From assembly GCA_022600195.1 (NCBI GenBank), contig JAHZKX010000042.1:1-64000 (forward strand): 64,000 nt of DNA, written 5' to 3'. This document shows, in pieces, positions 29,594 to 39,377 of this stretch. The notes below the pieces were generated by a model, which worked only from the letters and a program-made list of their open reading frames with translations, ran no database searches and was not told the DNA's origin. Position numbers and translations under genes: made by a program. How positions within the stretch are numbered: the stretch's first letter is position 1; each line of letters begins with the position of its first letter. The DNA comes from Planctomycetota bacterium (GTDB lineage: Bacteria > Planctomycetota > Planctomycetia > Planctomycetales > Planctomycetaceae).

Positions 29594-31507
29594 TTAATTG
29601 TCAGGTTGTGGCTGTTTCTTTTTCGCGCGCTTCAGTTCTCTACGAGCACGACGTTCCTGACCATCATCAAATCGCTGGGCGATTCCATATCCCAAAAGTT
29701 GTAAATAACCGGAATCGAATTGAAACCGAGTTCGAATTCCAGTCTCAGTCAGTTGTGTTGTGAGCCGAATTTGATCATTGCCTTTTTGAAAGGCAGTGTT
29801 GACGGTCTTCATGAAATCGCCGCCTTGTTCGATTTCTTCTTTAGAAAACAGGCTTAACCAGGGTTTGAGGTGAAATTCGATCTGGAACGGAGCGGTGCGT
29901 TGTTCTTTCCGTGCTTCCGGAGTCGCGGTATTGATTTTTTCAATGGCTTCACTCAACGCACTCACTGCGATATCCGTTCCCATTGCAAACCAGATGACTT
30001 GCGAATCTGCTCCCACATAGAGAGAGGGGACGCCTCCCAGAAAACGTTTTTGCTGATCATCGGGTGATTTTATATCAGGTTGTAACTGGTGTAAGGCGAT
30101 TCCCTGGACCGTTTCAGCGTTGGTATAGATGTTTGCTTTGTTCTCCGATATTTTGTCCACACGATTCACCAGGTCCAGAATTGCAGCCGGCAGATTGGGA
30201 GAGGGAGTGACTTTAATGCCGCCAATTAAAGCAAATTTCCGGGAGGGGGTTGCCACCAGTTGGGCAAACAGATCGATATGCCCTTTCTCCACCATCGATT
30301 TTATGGGACTGAAGAACTGCTGGACAGAATTCGTAGTTTGCAGCTGTTCCTCTTCGGTCAATAATTGATCAGAAATTCGTTTTTCGAATAGTGATAAATA
30401 AGTATGATAAGATTTCCGTTCTCGTTTCCCAATATTCATTGACGCCGAAGCGGCGATGGGCAGGTTTTCACGGGAAGTAATCACACTGAAATAGCTGGCC
30501 TTACCGGGTAAATTTTTAATCTCGCGGGCCAGATCGCTGTTGGGACGGCCTTTGATCTGAAAATCGATGAATCCCAGTTTTTGTTCTTTGTCAATATGGG
30601 CTCCCAGAATCAGTTCTTGCCCCTCATTTAAAAAATATTCGAGGCTGTCAAGATTCTGTTTACCTGACAGACGTCGGAGCTCGTAGGCAGTGTTCGTTTC
30701 ACCGTCTCTTTGCTGTAGCTGAGTTTCAATGGCAGTGCGAAAGAATCCGAGAAAAGTGGTCCGCATTAATTCGGGAATACCGCTCAGGTCCAGTTTGACC
30801 GCGAGATCATATTCGCTGGTTAAATTCTGAAATTGCTGTGCGGGGTCACCAAAATCTCTTGAGGTAATCATCTCCAGGGATTCTTCCGTTTCGCCACCAC
30901 GAAACAACATGTGCGCGTACTTATTCTGTAATCGAATTATCGACTCGCCACGTCTTCCCTGGACGGTGTAAACATCATCGTGATCCGGATTTTTTTTGAT
31001 GGTCTCTTCATCTCCCGGAATCATTGCTTCTAACGTATCAATAAAAGTACGCATCTTGGTAATTGGCAAAAAAGAAACAAAAACCGGTTGAGGAATTAAA
31101 CCGGTTTTGAGAAATAGTTCGACGCCCAGATTCTTATCCTGATCCAGTCCTTCAAGGTCATTCACATTTGCCAATGATGCAGACGCAATCTCGGCGATTT
31201 CCGGTCGTTCTGCCAATTCAAAAATGAGATCGATGTCCTGCAGAATGCGTTCGACACTCGCAATGTTCAAGATGATTACAGGTTTGGGCAATAATGCTTC
31301 CACCGGTTTGTTGGCTTTATCTTTTTGGGCTTGTTCCTTTTTGGCGTCCTCTTTATCAGATGGTTCCTGAGCCTGAATTGTGCCACTGAAAAGCAGACCG
31401 ACCATCAACAACAGACTCGTCAAACACCAGAAGCGTGTGAGAGATCCGGATAATGTCCCTAATGAATTCCGTTGAGAGCCAGTTCCAGAAATGAATAGAT
31501 TGAACAT
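29594..31507 (-). CDS. Secreted planctomycete protein of unknown function
   Basis: A 637-residue protein starting at the ATG with AAAAAGG upstream; an upstream ATG at 31561 would add 18 residues. A transmembrane or signal segment near residues 25-45 ends with GTIQAQ. Lys/Glu-rich linker KEDAKKEQAQKDKANKP follows. The body is an alpha-beta protein with PKPVIILNIASVERILQDIDLIFELA, GLIPQPVFVSFLPITKMRTFIDTLEAMIPG, ELILGAHIDKEQKLGFIDFQIKG and FQIEFHLKPWLSLFS. The tail ARRELKRAKKKQPQ is basic. I do not recognise a characterised family. It converges with the EF-hand gene, leaving 40 bases between the two stops. Probably periplasmic or membrane-anchored. Confidence 0.6.
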   Translation of the reverse strand: MFNLFISGTGSQRNSLGTLSGSLTRFWCLTSLLLMVGLLFSGTIQAQEPSDKEDAKKEQAQKDKANKPVEALLPKPVIILNIASVERILQDIDLIFELAERPEIAEIASASLANVNDLEGLDQDKNLGVELFLKTGLIPQPVFVSFLPITKMRTFIDTLEAMIPGDEETIKKNPDHDDVYTVQGRRGESIIRLQNKYAHMLFRGGETEESLEMITSRDFGDPAQQFQNLTSEYDLAVKLDLSGIPELMRTTFLGFFRTAIETQLQQRDGETNTAYELRRLSGKQNLDSLEYFLNEGQELILGAHIDKEQKLGFIDFQIKGRPNSDLAREIKNLPGKASYFSVITSRENLPIAASASMNIGKRERKSYHTYLSLFEKRISDQLLTEEEQLQTTNSVQQFFSPIKSMVEKGHIDLFAQLVATPSRKFALIGGIKVTPSPNLPAAILDLVNRVDKISENKANIYTNAETVQGIALHQLQPDIKSPDDQQKRFLGGVPSLYVGADSQVIWFAMGTDIAVSALSEAIEKINTATPEARKEQRTAPFQIEFHLKPWLSLFSKEEIEQGGDFMKTVNTAFQKGNDQIRLTTQLTETGIRTRFQFDSGYLQLLGYGIAQRFDDGQERRARRELKRAKKKQPQPDN

Positions 31508-31816
31508 GGTTTGCCTTTTTCGAACAATCGAATTGATCTTGAATGGGAAATTCTTTCTCACACATTTGAAAGAACTAGTTCTCTGCTGACTGAACAGACA
31601 AATTCCGAAACCAGAATTGCTGTTATTTACAATCCGTTTTGGGTATCCGTTCTAAGCAGAGGATAGCACCAGTACCAGTCCCAGTATACTCATCCAGAAT
31701 TCAAAAAGATTCAGAGAATCTGATATTTTTGATAGGGAGATTCAAATGGGCAGCAGGCGCATCGACCGGGATCTGATAACCGCAATACAGAAAAACATCA
31801 CTTTTGACGGACCGTC
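31508..31816. other. Intergenic stretch without a gene
   Basis: About 309 bases between two minus-strand genes. The upstream side should carry the promoter of the secreted protein ending at 29594. I see no convincing promoter, hairpin terminator or RNA gene. A short tandem-like CAGTACCAGTCCCAGTA lies near 31669. Confidence 0.4.
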
Positions 31817-34800
31817 TTAAAGTGATGGTATTTCAGGTAGATTAAGTTTATCAAGTAGCTCTTTGGTCTCTTCGCGTGTCTTTTTATAGTGGTGAGGCAA
31901 GACACGACTGTGATACGTTTGCAATGGACGCACTAATGTTCGTTCCAAAACCAGTTTTCGCAAACGCCAGTGTTCCTCGGAAATTCCGACCTCGTTATGG
32001 ATTTCTTTCATCTTTTCAAACGCGACTTCGATGGCAGAGAGACTGAGTTCAATATCATGCAATGCCTGTTTGGAAGTGACAGGGCGTGCTTGCGAACGGT
32101 TATCCCAACGTCGTTTTAATTCCTGTAACAGTCCATTCAGGTGGTCCCACTGTTGAGCAGATGTCTGAAACATTTCCGGATTCGCAGTTGCCAGTTCCAT
32201 CGCGCGAACAACCGAATTGATAGAACGATCTAGGGCCGAGCCGTAATTGATGGCATGTAGACGATGTGCAAATTCCAGTTGAGGTGGTGCACTTTTTGAT
32301 TTCTTATACAGCTCGGCGACTTCATCGTGCATGAAATAGCTGATCATTGGATCGTAAGTCGTTGCGAACCGGATGACTCGACTGATCAATTCGATGGGTG
32401 GTTCCGGCTTTGCCATCGCATCCGACAGCGCCTTGAAATAGTACATCCGTCGTTTGTCTTCATCATGAATGTAACTGTCTTTAGCCAAATTCTCGGCAGC
32501 GACCTGCTTGATCAATGATCGAGGATTTTCCGTAATCTGATCTTTGGCAGGCTTTCTGTATTTCCAGTATTGATCAGGATATTGCGCCATCAACTTATTT
32601 TGCGCGGTGATTTCAGACAGTCTTCTGAGTATGATGGGGTCATCTTTTTCAAAATACATCCAGTCGATCAGTCGACCAGTACGCTTTTTCTGGGAAATCA
32701 TTTTTTGGATTTCTTCGCGTTTCAATCCCCAACGCATCATCTCATAAGGCAGGGTAAAGGCAAAGTTTCCATTGATTGTGCTGTTGACGCTGGTTTTTAC
32801 ATCTGTGGTCATATTCTGTAAAGAATTTCCGGAATAAGCAGCCAGATTTAACAATACCGACCAGTCCCAGCCCACTTGAGCTAACGTAGTTCGTACTTGC
32901 GGAGCCTGTATTCGTTGCAGCAGGTTTTCTCGAATAAACCCCTGGTCTGAATTCGTTGCCAGGAATAACGTTTCTCCGTTGGCAATTTCAATGGCGATAA
33001 CTTGTTTAAACTGAGAAATAAAGGTTTGTGCAATCACACGCAGTGGTTGTGCACCAAAATCAATGTGTTGAAATCTCTGGCAAAAGATTCCTCCCGCGTT
33101 CAAATGCCGGGAGACGTTCTGATAAAATTCCGCTGTATATTCTGACTGAGACTGACTCACCACAGACTGAACCGGATTACTGATAATCAAGTCATACTGT
33201 TTTTCTGGTTCAGACCGGGCAGCCATCGCCAGCGATACCGGTAATTGAATCAATTGCACACGATCCGATTCAAAAGCGGAAATCGAATTTCGAGGTGCTA
33301 TCTCTTCCAGATACAACTTCACAAGACCATGATCTGATTCCATGCAAGTCACATGTTGAACGGGAAAATCCAGACTGGAATTAACCCCCACACCAGATCC
33401 TAAACCAAGAAATAAAACATCTGACGGACGTTGATGAAGAATCACGGGAATCAAAAACGGCATCAGTTCGCCTGTGGTATGCGGGCACAAACCGGGGTCG
33501 ATACTCGTCACTCCAAAAGGCAGCCCACTTCTGCGGATTTGAATTTGGTTCTCTCGATACGACCAGAGTGTAAACGTGCCGTACTTTCCATCGATTTCCG
33601 AAAGGCAGCGTCCTTCATCCAAATGTGGTAACAGTTCTGGTTTCAATCCATAACGCAAGCCTGTAAAAGTGTTTGTTGCAAACAATAATTTGGCCGAATG
33701 ACGGACGTCATAATTCTGATGAAATACGAAACCAAGGATGAGAGCTGCCAAACTGCAAACTCCCATCGACAGTTGAAATCGAGTTTGTGGAATTCGAAGA
33801 TGAGAAAACCAGACAACTGCCGTCAGGCAGAGTAATCCAAGTGAAGTCCAAACAATGATTGTTTTGACTTCTGCAACGCCACCCCCAATGAGCCAGAAAC
33901 TGAAAAAGATTCCTGCCAGAAAACAGAAAGGCTGCCAAACAGGAAGCGTATAGATGGTAAAGGGTTCTGTTTTTATCTGTCGGGTTTGGATCGATAAATT
34001 TAACCAGCCTCCCCAGCACCATCCTAGAAGAGAAAAGACAATCGCAGTTAATCCGCCTCGTACCAAAGCCAGGATCTGGGCTATTTCAATATATGCGTTT
34101 GCATAGAGCATGCAGGAGACCAGTAGCGGAAAGAGAGCCAGACAACTAACGCCAATGATACTCGTTCCCAATGAGAGACAGGCAGCAGTCTGTGGCTGAT
34201 GTGTTATCCCTCGCGAGCGGATGAATGAAAAGGCAGCGCCAATACCAGTGAAGAAAGCGGCCCAGATTGTGACTTTAAGATAAAGTGAGTCGGGATAGAG
34301 CTGAAAGAGCACACGACTCAACATGACAAATAGAATCCCCACAGCCAGACTGACCGGAAAACTGCAACCGTGTATCACCAGGGGAACAACCGATCCGGAT
34401 TTCTGCTGAATATTTTCACCCGGTTTAGGAAGAGGTTCTAACTCTGCTTTTGCAGAATCGACTTTCAGCCACTGGGGAGTCTCAGGAAGATAGGGTTTTG
34501 CGTAAGCTAGAATCCACGGGCCACAACACAAGACAAATACCATTCCCACCGGTAAGGCAAGAGTAATATTCCAACCGAACAAGGGTACGATCCAATAGGA
34601 GGCTGTGATGAGCGCCAAACTGATGCCTGTCAGAAAACGGGCAACATGCCGATTCAGTCGCAAGTTCGTATGAAGGTCAAAACCTGTATTCTTTGCTGTC
34701 AACCAGAACAGCCGGCTACACCAGAACACAGCAGGCATAATGAGAGCCATTGCAGCCAGCGTCATCAGGCCTGTTAAAAAAACGAAATTCGAGATTTGTT

Positions 34801-35155
34801 GAACCGTTATCAAATGCAATACCTGATTCAACTGATTCAAAAGCATTGGAAAACAAAGGGTCCAGAATGATAATACGAAAAATGTAATCCTTATTTTTCC
34901 GGCATCAGAATTCGACTCAGATATCCTGTCAGACAGCGCCACCGATGAAGGCAGACCGAGCCAGATCCCGATCGTTACCGCCAATCCCATTCCGACAAAA
35001 ACTTCCGGACTATCACCGGCAAATGCCTGGAATCGCTGGATACAGGAAAAGAGATAGATCCCACAAATCCACCCGGTAAGAAACAGAATTCCCAATCGCT
35101 CTTGTAGAATTCGAAGCGAGTTTTTGAGCAGATTTTGAGCGAACAAACGTGTCAT
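31817..35155 (-). CDS. Polytopic membrane protein fused to a spermidine-synthase-like methyltransferase-fold domain
   Basis: A 1112-residue protein. Residues about 1-450 hold a dozen or more hydrophobic helices in a transporter-like layout. A soluble part starts with FTGLRYGLKPELLP and a spermidine-synthase-like domain at about 470-770 (SEIDGKYGTFTLWSYRENQIQIRR, GELMPFLIPVILHQRPSDVLFLGLGSGVG near 583). The AdoMet-binding Gly loop is present. The catalytic Asp of true spermidine synthases is not: YDLIISNP replaces the usual D-S/D-P, so aminopropyl transfer is doubtful. The last 300 residues are helical and charged. The ATG at 35155 is chosen because AAGGAAG precedes it, while the ATG at 35173 has no ribosome site. 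Such membrane-plus-spermidine-synthase-like proteins are widespread in bacteria with unknown role. Confidence 0.75.
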   Translation of the reverse strand: MTRLFAQNLLKNSLRILQERLGILFLTGWICGIYLFSCIQRFQAFAGDSPEVFVGMGLAVTIGIWLGLPSSVALSDRISESNSDAGKIRITFFVLSFWTLCFPMLLNQLNQVLHLITVQQISNFVFLTGLMTLAAMALIMPAVFWCSRLFWLTAKNTGFDLHTNLRLNRHVARFLTGISLALITASYWIVPLFGWNITLALPVGMVFVLCCGPWILAYAKPYLPETPQWLKVDSAKAELEPLPKPGENIQQKSGSVVPLVIHGCSFPVSLAVGILFVMLSRVLFQLYPDSLYLKVTIWAAFFTGIGAAFSFIRSRGITHQPQTAACLSLGTSIIGVSCLALFPLLVSCMLYANAYIEIAQILALVRGGLTAIVFSLLGWCWGGWLNLSIQTRQIKTEPFTIYTLPVWQPFCFLAGIFFSFWLIGGGVAEVKTIIVWTSLGLLCLTAVVWFSHLRIPQTRFQLSMGVCSLAALILGFVFHQNYDVRHSAKLLFATNTFTGLRYGLKPELLPHLDEGRCLSEIDGKYGTFTLWSYRENQIQIRRSGLPFGVTSIDPGLCPHTTGELMPFLIPVILHQRPSDVLFLGLGSGVGVNSSLDFPVQHVTCMESDHGLVKLYLEEIAPRNSISAFESDRVQLIQLPVSLAMAARSEPEKQYDLIISNPVQSVVSQSQSEYTAEFYQNVSRHLNAGGIFCQRFQHIDFGAQPLRVIAQTFISQFKQVIAIEIANGETLFLATNSDQGFIRENLLQRIQAPQVRTTLAQVGWDWSVLLNLAAYSGNSLQNMTTDVKTSVNSTINGNFAFTLPYEMMRWGLKREEIQKMISQKKRTGRLIDWMYFEKDDPIILRRLSEITAQNKLMAQYPDQYWKYRKPAKDQITENPRSLIKQVAAENLAKDSYIHDEDKRRMYYFKALSDAMAKPEPPIELISRVIRFATTYDPMISYFMHDEVAELYKKSKSAPPQLEFAHRLHAINYGSALDRSINSVVRAMELATANPEMFQTSAQQWDHLNGLLQELKRRWDNRSQARPVTSKQALHDIELSLSAIEVAFEKMKEIHNEVGISEEHWRLRKLVLERTLVRPLQTYHSRVLPHHYKKTREETKELLDKLNLPEIPSL

Positions 35156-35443
35156 GGCTTCCTTGCCTGTCATTAATTATCAAACAGATTTGCATCTCGA
35201 CGAAAAGTCGCGTACTCTAAGTCATTCACCAAGAGTCTGTTAGCAGCAATAATTGCCGGTAAATGAGCTCAGTGCGCAGGGTGTGTTTTATCGAAAATTC
35301 GTAAATATATGCAATACCAGTCGTTGGAACGAGGCTGAGACCTCGTTGCGACGACTGCTTATGTACACTCCTCTAGTCAAATATAAGAAGAGAAGTAAAA
35401 TAGGTTGTCGTTTAAGCTTCCCCAGCCCCATAACATCTAGAAA

Positions 35444-37066
35444 TTGATCAGAGTGAACGAACAATTGACTACGCTACAATATCACGCCTCTGATCGATCA
35501 CGTAAGCTTTTCGATCCACAGAAATCAGTGCGAACTCGTCTGTTATGCGGGCTATTAAGCAACCTCGTCTTGCTTGTGGGAGTCTGTCATCTCGTCCAGG
35601 CTGAAACGAGTTATCCAGCAGCAGCATATAAAGCGGTTGCGAATTCGATTACGGCGGAAAAACTCAAATCGCATATCGAGTTTCTGGCCAGTGATTCCTT
35701 AGAGGGACGAGAAGCAGGCTCACAGGGCGGGCAGGCAGCCGGCACTTATATTCGCGGCATTCTTCAGAAACATGGTGTCAAACCGGGGATGGGTGAAGAG
35801 GGCTATTTCCAGGAATTTGAGGGTGGCTTTCGGAATATCATTGGTATCATTCCAGGTAACGATCCGGAATTGAAAAAAGAATATGTTGTGATCGGTGCGC
35901 ATTACGACCATGTTGGATACGGAAAACCTTCCAACAGTCGAGGAGGGGTTGGCCAGATTCATAACGGAGCCGATGACAATGCCAGTGGCACGTCTGCTCT
36001 TCTGGAAGTTATCGCCGCAATTTCACAACACAAAGAAGTTCCGCGACGTTCACTGATGTTCGTGTTTTGGGATGCTGAGGAAATGGGCTTACTCGGCTCG
36101 AAGCATTGGGTCAATTATCCAAATATTCCCCTCAATCAAATCGCCATCTATCTTAATTTGGATATGGTGGGCCGTCTTAATGGTAAAGCTCTCAATTTGT
36201 TTGGGTCTCGATCAGCTCATGGATTACGTTCCTCTGCCGTTAAATGTAATCATCGCGAGACCGGAATTAAAATACGATTTGACAGTGCCATTCGTCCTGA
36301 TAGTGACCATTGGCCCTTTTATCAGAAAGGCATTCCCTTCCTGATGCTGCATACCGGAAAACATGCGGACTATCACCGACCCGAAGATGATGCCCACAAG
36401 ATTGATTTTGCAGGTGCCCGAAAGTGTGCGCAATTATTAGCTCAGCTTTCACTGGACTTCTCTCTTCAAACGGAAAAACTGAAATTTCGCAACGCCGACC
36501 GCGATATCCTGGATGGCATCGATCAACAGGCGCGCGTAGATAAACCCAGTCCACCCCGACTGGGAATCGCCTGGAATGCTGAAAAATATAAACAGGGAAA
36601 CCTGTTTATCACTCAGGTACTCTCCAATACCGTCGCGGAAAAAGCGGGACTGAAAGTGGGCGATGAAATCTTGAAAATTGATGGGAAATCTCCGGTGTCA
36701 GATTCCGGATTCGCCGCTTTGATACGCAGTGCTCCCAGGAAAATTACTTTGCAAGTCAAGAGAATGATGGAAGAGAAATCGCTGAAAATTGCCATCGAGT
36801 TAAAAGGAGAACCAGTCAGGTTGGGAATCGAATGGAAAACCGATGAGTCCGAACCAACGGTTGTCGTCATTTCTGACGTCGTCAAATCATCACCCGCTGA
36901 TCTGGCGCAGTTGAAAATAAATGATCGAATTTATGAAATCGGGGACAAACCATTTAAGAGCAGTGATGAATTCCAAAAACGGGCCACTACGATACCACTG
37001 CCATTCAACGTATTAGTGGAACGCGAAGGGTTATTGAAAAAAATTGAGATTCAATCGACGAGATGA
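35444..37066 (+). CDS. M28 family zinc aminopeptidase with two PDZ domains
   Basis: A 540-residue secreted metallopeptidase. A membrane or signal segment near 30-52 (LLCGLLSNLVLLVGVCHLVQA) precedes a PA-like insert. The M28 catalytic domain has the two-zinc ligands in order: GAHYDHVGYG, NGADDNASGTSALLEV, FWDAEEMGLLGSKHW, YLNLDMVGRLN and HTGKHADYHRPEDDAH. Two PDZ domains follow at about 365-450 (GLKVGDEILKIDG) and 455-540 (QLKINDRIYEIGD). Peptidases of this type release N-terminal residues from peptides outside the cytoplasm. The first in-frame start is TTG at 35444 with no clear ribosome site; GTG at 35453 or 35528 are alternatives, so the N-terminus is uncertain. Its stop overlaps the next convergent gene by 16 bases. 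Confidence 0.85.
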   Translation: MIRVNEQLTTLQYHASDRSRKLFDPQKSVRTRLLCGLLSNLVLLVGVCHLVQAETSYPAAAYKAVANSITAEKLKSHIEFLASDSLEGREAGSQGGQAAGTYIRGILQKHGVKPGMGEEGYFQEFEGGFRNIIGIIPGNDPELKKEYVVIGAHYDHVGYGKPSNSRGGVGQIHNGADDNASGTSALLEVIAAISQHKEVPRRSLMFVFWDAEEMGLLGSKHWVNYPNIPLNQIAIYLNLDMVGRLNGKALNLFGSRSAHGLRSSAVKCNHRETGIKIRFDSAIRPDSDHWPFYQKGIPFLMLHTGKHADYHRPEDDAHKIDFAGARKCAQLLAQLSLDFSLQTEKLKFRNADRDILDGIDQQARVDKPSPPRLGIAWNAEKYKQGNLFITQVLSNTVAEKAGLKVGDEILKIDGKSPVSDSGFAALIRSAPRKITLQVKRMMEEKSLKIAIELKGEPVRLGIEWKTDESEPTVVVISDVVKSSPADLAQLKINDRIYEIGDKPFKSSDEFQKRATTIPLPFNVLVEREGLLKKIEIQSTR

Positions 37067-37548
37067 TTTTTCCAGTCAATCATTTGCGGCGATAATCCCG
37101 CTTTCTTCAATTCATCCTTCAGCAGTGATTCTGGTATGACACGCGCAGAGCCTTTGCGATAAACGCGTATTCGAATCCCGTCTTCGTCTCCTGTGGTCCG
37201 TTTGGCTTGCTGAATGATTTGTTTCATTTTTGCTGGTTGGTAACGGTCCTGGGACTGAGAGGATGCCTTAATCAGGTAGCTGCGATCATCAATCAGGATG
37301 TCCAGAACTTTGAGTGGGAGTTCTGCCAGAGTCTTATGTTTTGGTTCCGGTTGGATGAGTACTGGCACGATGTCAGATTCGGTAGATGCCAAAATCGCTC
37401 GCGGATCTTCAGCGGGCTCTGTTTTTTCTTCTCCGTCACCCGATCCTGTATTGATGCCAGGGGTCAGACCAAAAAACTGACCCAGAATGATCCCCAGAAT
37501 TAATACGCCCCCTCCTGCGTACATCAGTCGTTTTGGTCGTTTGGCCAT
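37051..37548 (-). CDS. Small single-span membrane protein of unknown function
   Basis: A 165-residue protein with one N-terminal helix (about 9-28, LMYAGGGVLILGIILGQFFGL) after MAKRPKR, so the N-terminus should face the cytoplasm. A short acidic linker (SGDGEEKTEPAEDP) leads to a soluble domain with LPLKVLDILIDDRSYLIKASSQ and RTTGDEDGIRIRVYRKGSARV. That is an ExbD/TolR-like or general alpha-beta shape, but I cannot assign a family. GGGGA precedes the ATG. It is convergent with the M28 peptidase and overlaps its end by 16 bases. Confidence 0.65.
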   Translation of the reverse strand: MAKRPKRLMYAGGGVLILGIILGQFFGLTPGINTGSGDGEEKTEPAEDPRAILASTESDIVPVLIQPEPKHKTLAELPLKVLDILIDDRSYLIKASSQSQDRYQPAKMKQIIQQAKRTTGDEDGIRIRVYRKGSARVIPESLLKDELKKAGLSPQMIDWKNHLVD

Positions 37549-37704
37549 GACGGTCCCCAGTTCATGATGAGCTCTGATAGAAACCGCATTGTAACGTCTT
37601 CCGCTTCATTTGAAACGAATCTTATTGTTTTCTAACAAAAATAATACAGACACAAAACGCAGTATTCTCCGTGAGACGACTCTTTCTCTTTTACAAATCC
37701 GTTC

Positions 37705-39144
37705 TTACTTCTTTTTATTCAATTCTCCCATCAACTTCAGAATACTGGCAACGATTTTCTCTGAAGCATCTTTCTGCACGCGATTGGTACCCATCCAGGT
37801 TTCATATCCACCCAGTTTATGCTGGGCAGGAGTGGGCAGATAACCATTGTATCCATTGGCAATCTCAATCGTGAACGCATCCTCGAAGGGAGTTTTGTCT
37901 TTGAGTTCCAGGCCGATTTCGCAAAAGGTTTCAAAGGGGATTGCAGCCACACACAAATCTCCAATTCGTACCGCCTGCAGCAAGACCGTCATTTCGTCAG
38001 GACCTTCCAGCAGTTTTTGAACGCGGTTTGCATAATTACGTTCATAACGGTGATGTTGAGGCGCGTCTGCTGGTTTTGCCATTACTTTTTTTATATAAGC
38101 CTGCATTTCTGCATCCGGTTTGCGAATTGTCAGAGTCAATTCACTACTGGCAGCACCAAGAGGGACCCAGGTTTTGTATTTGATCTTTTTATATGCTTCG
38201 GCGACTCTTGACGCGACCAGGTCAGCGACCTGTGTCATCTTTTCATAGGCCTTCATGCGTTTGCTTGATTTACGGAAATTGATGTTGTTGATGTCTCCGC
38301 TCGTTCCATTTGAAAGCATGCCCACAAAAGGTTGCTGATCTGGATCAGCGCCAATCAGTGAGCCAATCTTTTCAGAAAAAATACCAAAGTAGTCAGCAGA
38401 GATCTCACCTTTGTTGACACCTCCGACATAATGCAGTGAGTAATTCGCCAGCAAAGCAAGCGGTTTACCCTCCAGTGACTGCACACTGATGAATGAAATT
38501 TCCGGATCAATGGGACCCGCCGGTTTGACCAGAGCAGCATTGCCGCGTGGCGGATTCATGCGAACGGTATCAACACCACCAAAGGGATTTTTGCAGAAGT
38601 CCGGATTTGTCGTGTACCAGCGACGATTGAAAACTTCGGAGGGTTCATCGATTCCACCCCAGCCAATTCTGGCAGGTCGTCTGTTTTCTAACGCACGACG
38701 AACACAGTCGGCAATACGACGTGAAAGAAACCCATGATAATTCGGGTTGCTGGCACGCGTGGCAGAGTGCGTGTGAGTGGCCGCCATCAATATGTTTTCC
38801 GGAGGCAGATCTGTTTCTGCTTTGATGAAGTCTCGGGCGACCTGATAAACTTCTTCGGTAATGCCCAGACTGTCGCAGATGACAAATGCAATTTTTGTTT
38901 CTCCATTGTCGAGCACCAGACAGCGAACATGCAGCTCATCGTGAACATTGGTCGCAGGGAATGGCTTGAAGCCTCCAACAATGGCTTCACCCAATGGCGG
39001 CGTGATATTGCTGGTGGCGGCTCCCGCTTTCAAAATTTTTTCAGCAGCGACGCTCAAGGTTTGGAACATAGTAGACGCGAGCAGTACGCAACAAATATGC
39101 AGAACCCAAATCGAAGCCTGTCGCCGGATGCCTGTAGTCAACAT
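37705..39144 (-). CDS. Secreted neutral/alkaline ceramidase-like hydrolase
   Basis: A 479-residue exported protein with a signal peptide ending near VAA. The N-terminal blocks AGAATSNITPPLG and EAIVGGFKP are shared with the neutral/alkaline non-lysosomal ceramidase family. ATHTHSATRASNPNYHGFL carries the metal-binding His pair. Other family features are LVLDNGETKIAFVICD, FVGMLSNGTSGDINN and YNGYLPTPAQHKLGGYE. At about 480 residues it lacks most of the extra C-terminal domain of true ceramidases (about 700), as do many planctomycete homologues, so the substrate may not be ceramide. The ATG at 39144 follows GAGGAG with 8-base spacing; a TTG one codon earlier was rejected. Confidence 0.8.
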   Translation of the reverse strand: MLTTGIRRQASIWVLHICCVLLASTMFQTLSVAAEKILKAGAATSNITPPLGEAIVGGFKPFPATNVHDELHVRCLVLDNGETKIAFVICDSLGITEEVYQVARDFIKAETDLPPENILMAATHTHSATRASNPNYHGFLSRRIADCVRRALENRRPARIGWGGIDEPSEVFNRRWYTTNPDFCKNPFGGVDTVRMNPPRGNAALVKPAGPIDPEISFISVQSLEGKPLALLANYSLHYVGGVNKGEISADYFGIFSEKIGSLIGADPDQQPFVGMLSNGTSGDINNINFRKSSKRMKAYEKMTQVADLVASRVAEAYKKIKYKTWVPLGAASSELTLTIRKPDAEMQAYIKKVMAKPADAPQHHRYERNYANRVQKLLEGPDEMTVLLQAVRIGDLCVAAIPFETFCEIGLELKDKTPFEDAFTIEIANGYNGYLPTPAQHKLGGYETWMGTNRVQKDASEKIVASILKLMGELNKKK

Positions 39145-39377
39145 CAAGTTTTCTCCTCATAGAAGTCGTCACAAAAGGGCCGTATTTCAAGTCCTGATTA
39201 TAAAGACCGTAATACAGGAACACAACAGCCTGAGTTGATGTGTTGTTGAGACCCGGCGCAGCATTTACCAAATGCTTCTGCTCACAAGATTAATTTCGGT
39301 CTTGCGATGTGATTCCAATCCAGGCATACTTTGCTCGTGAGATTTCCTCACTCAAACCCGAGAAAGCAAATCAATCG

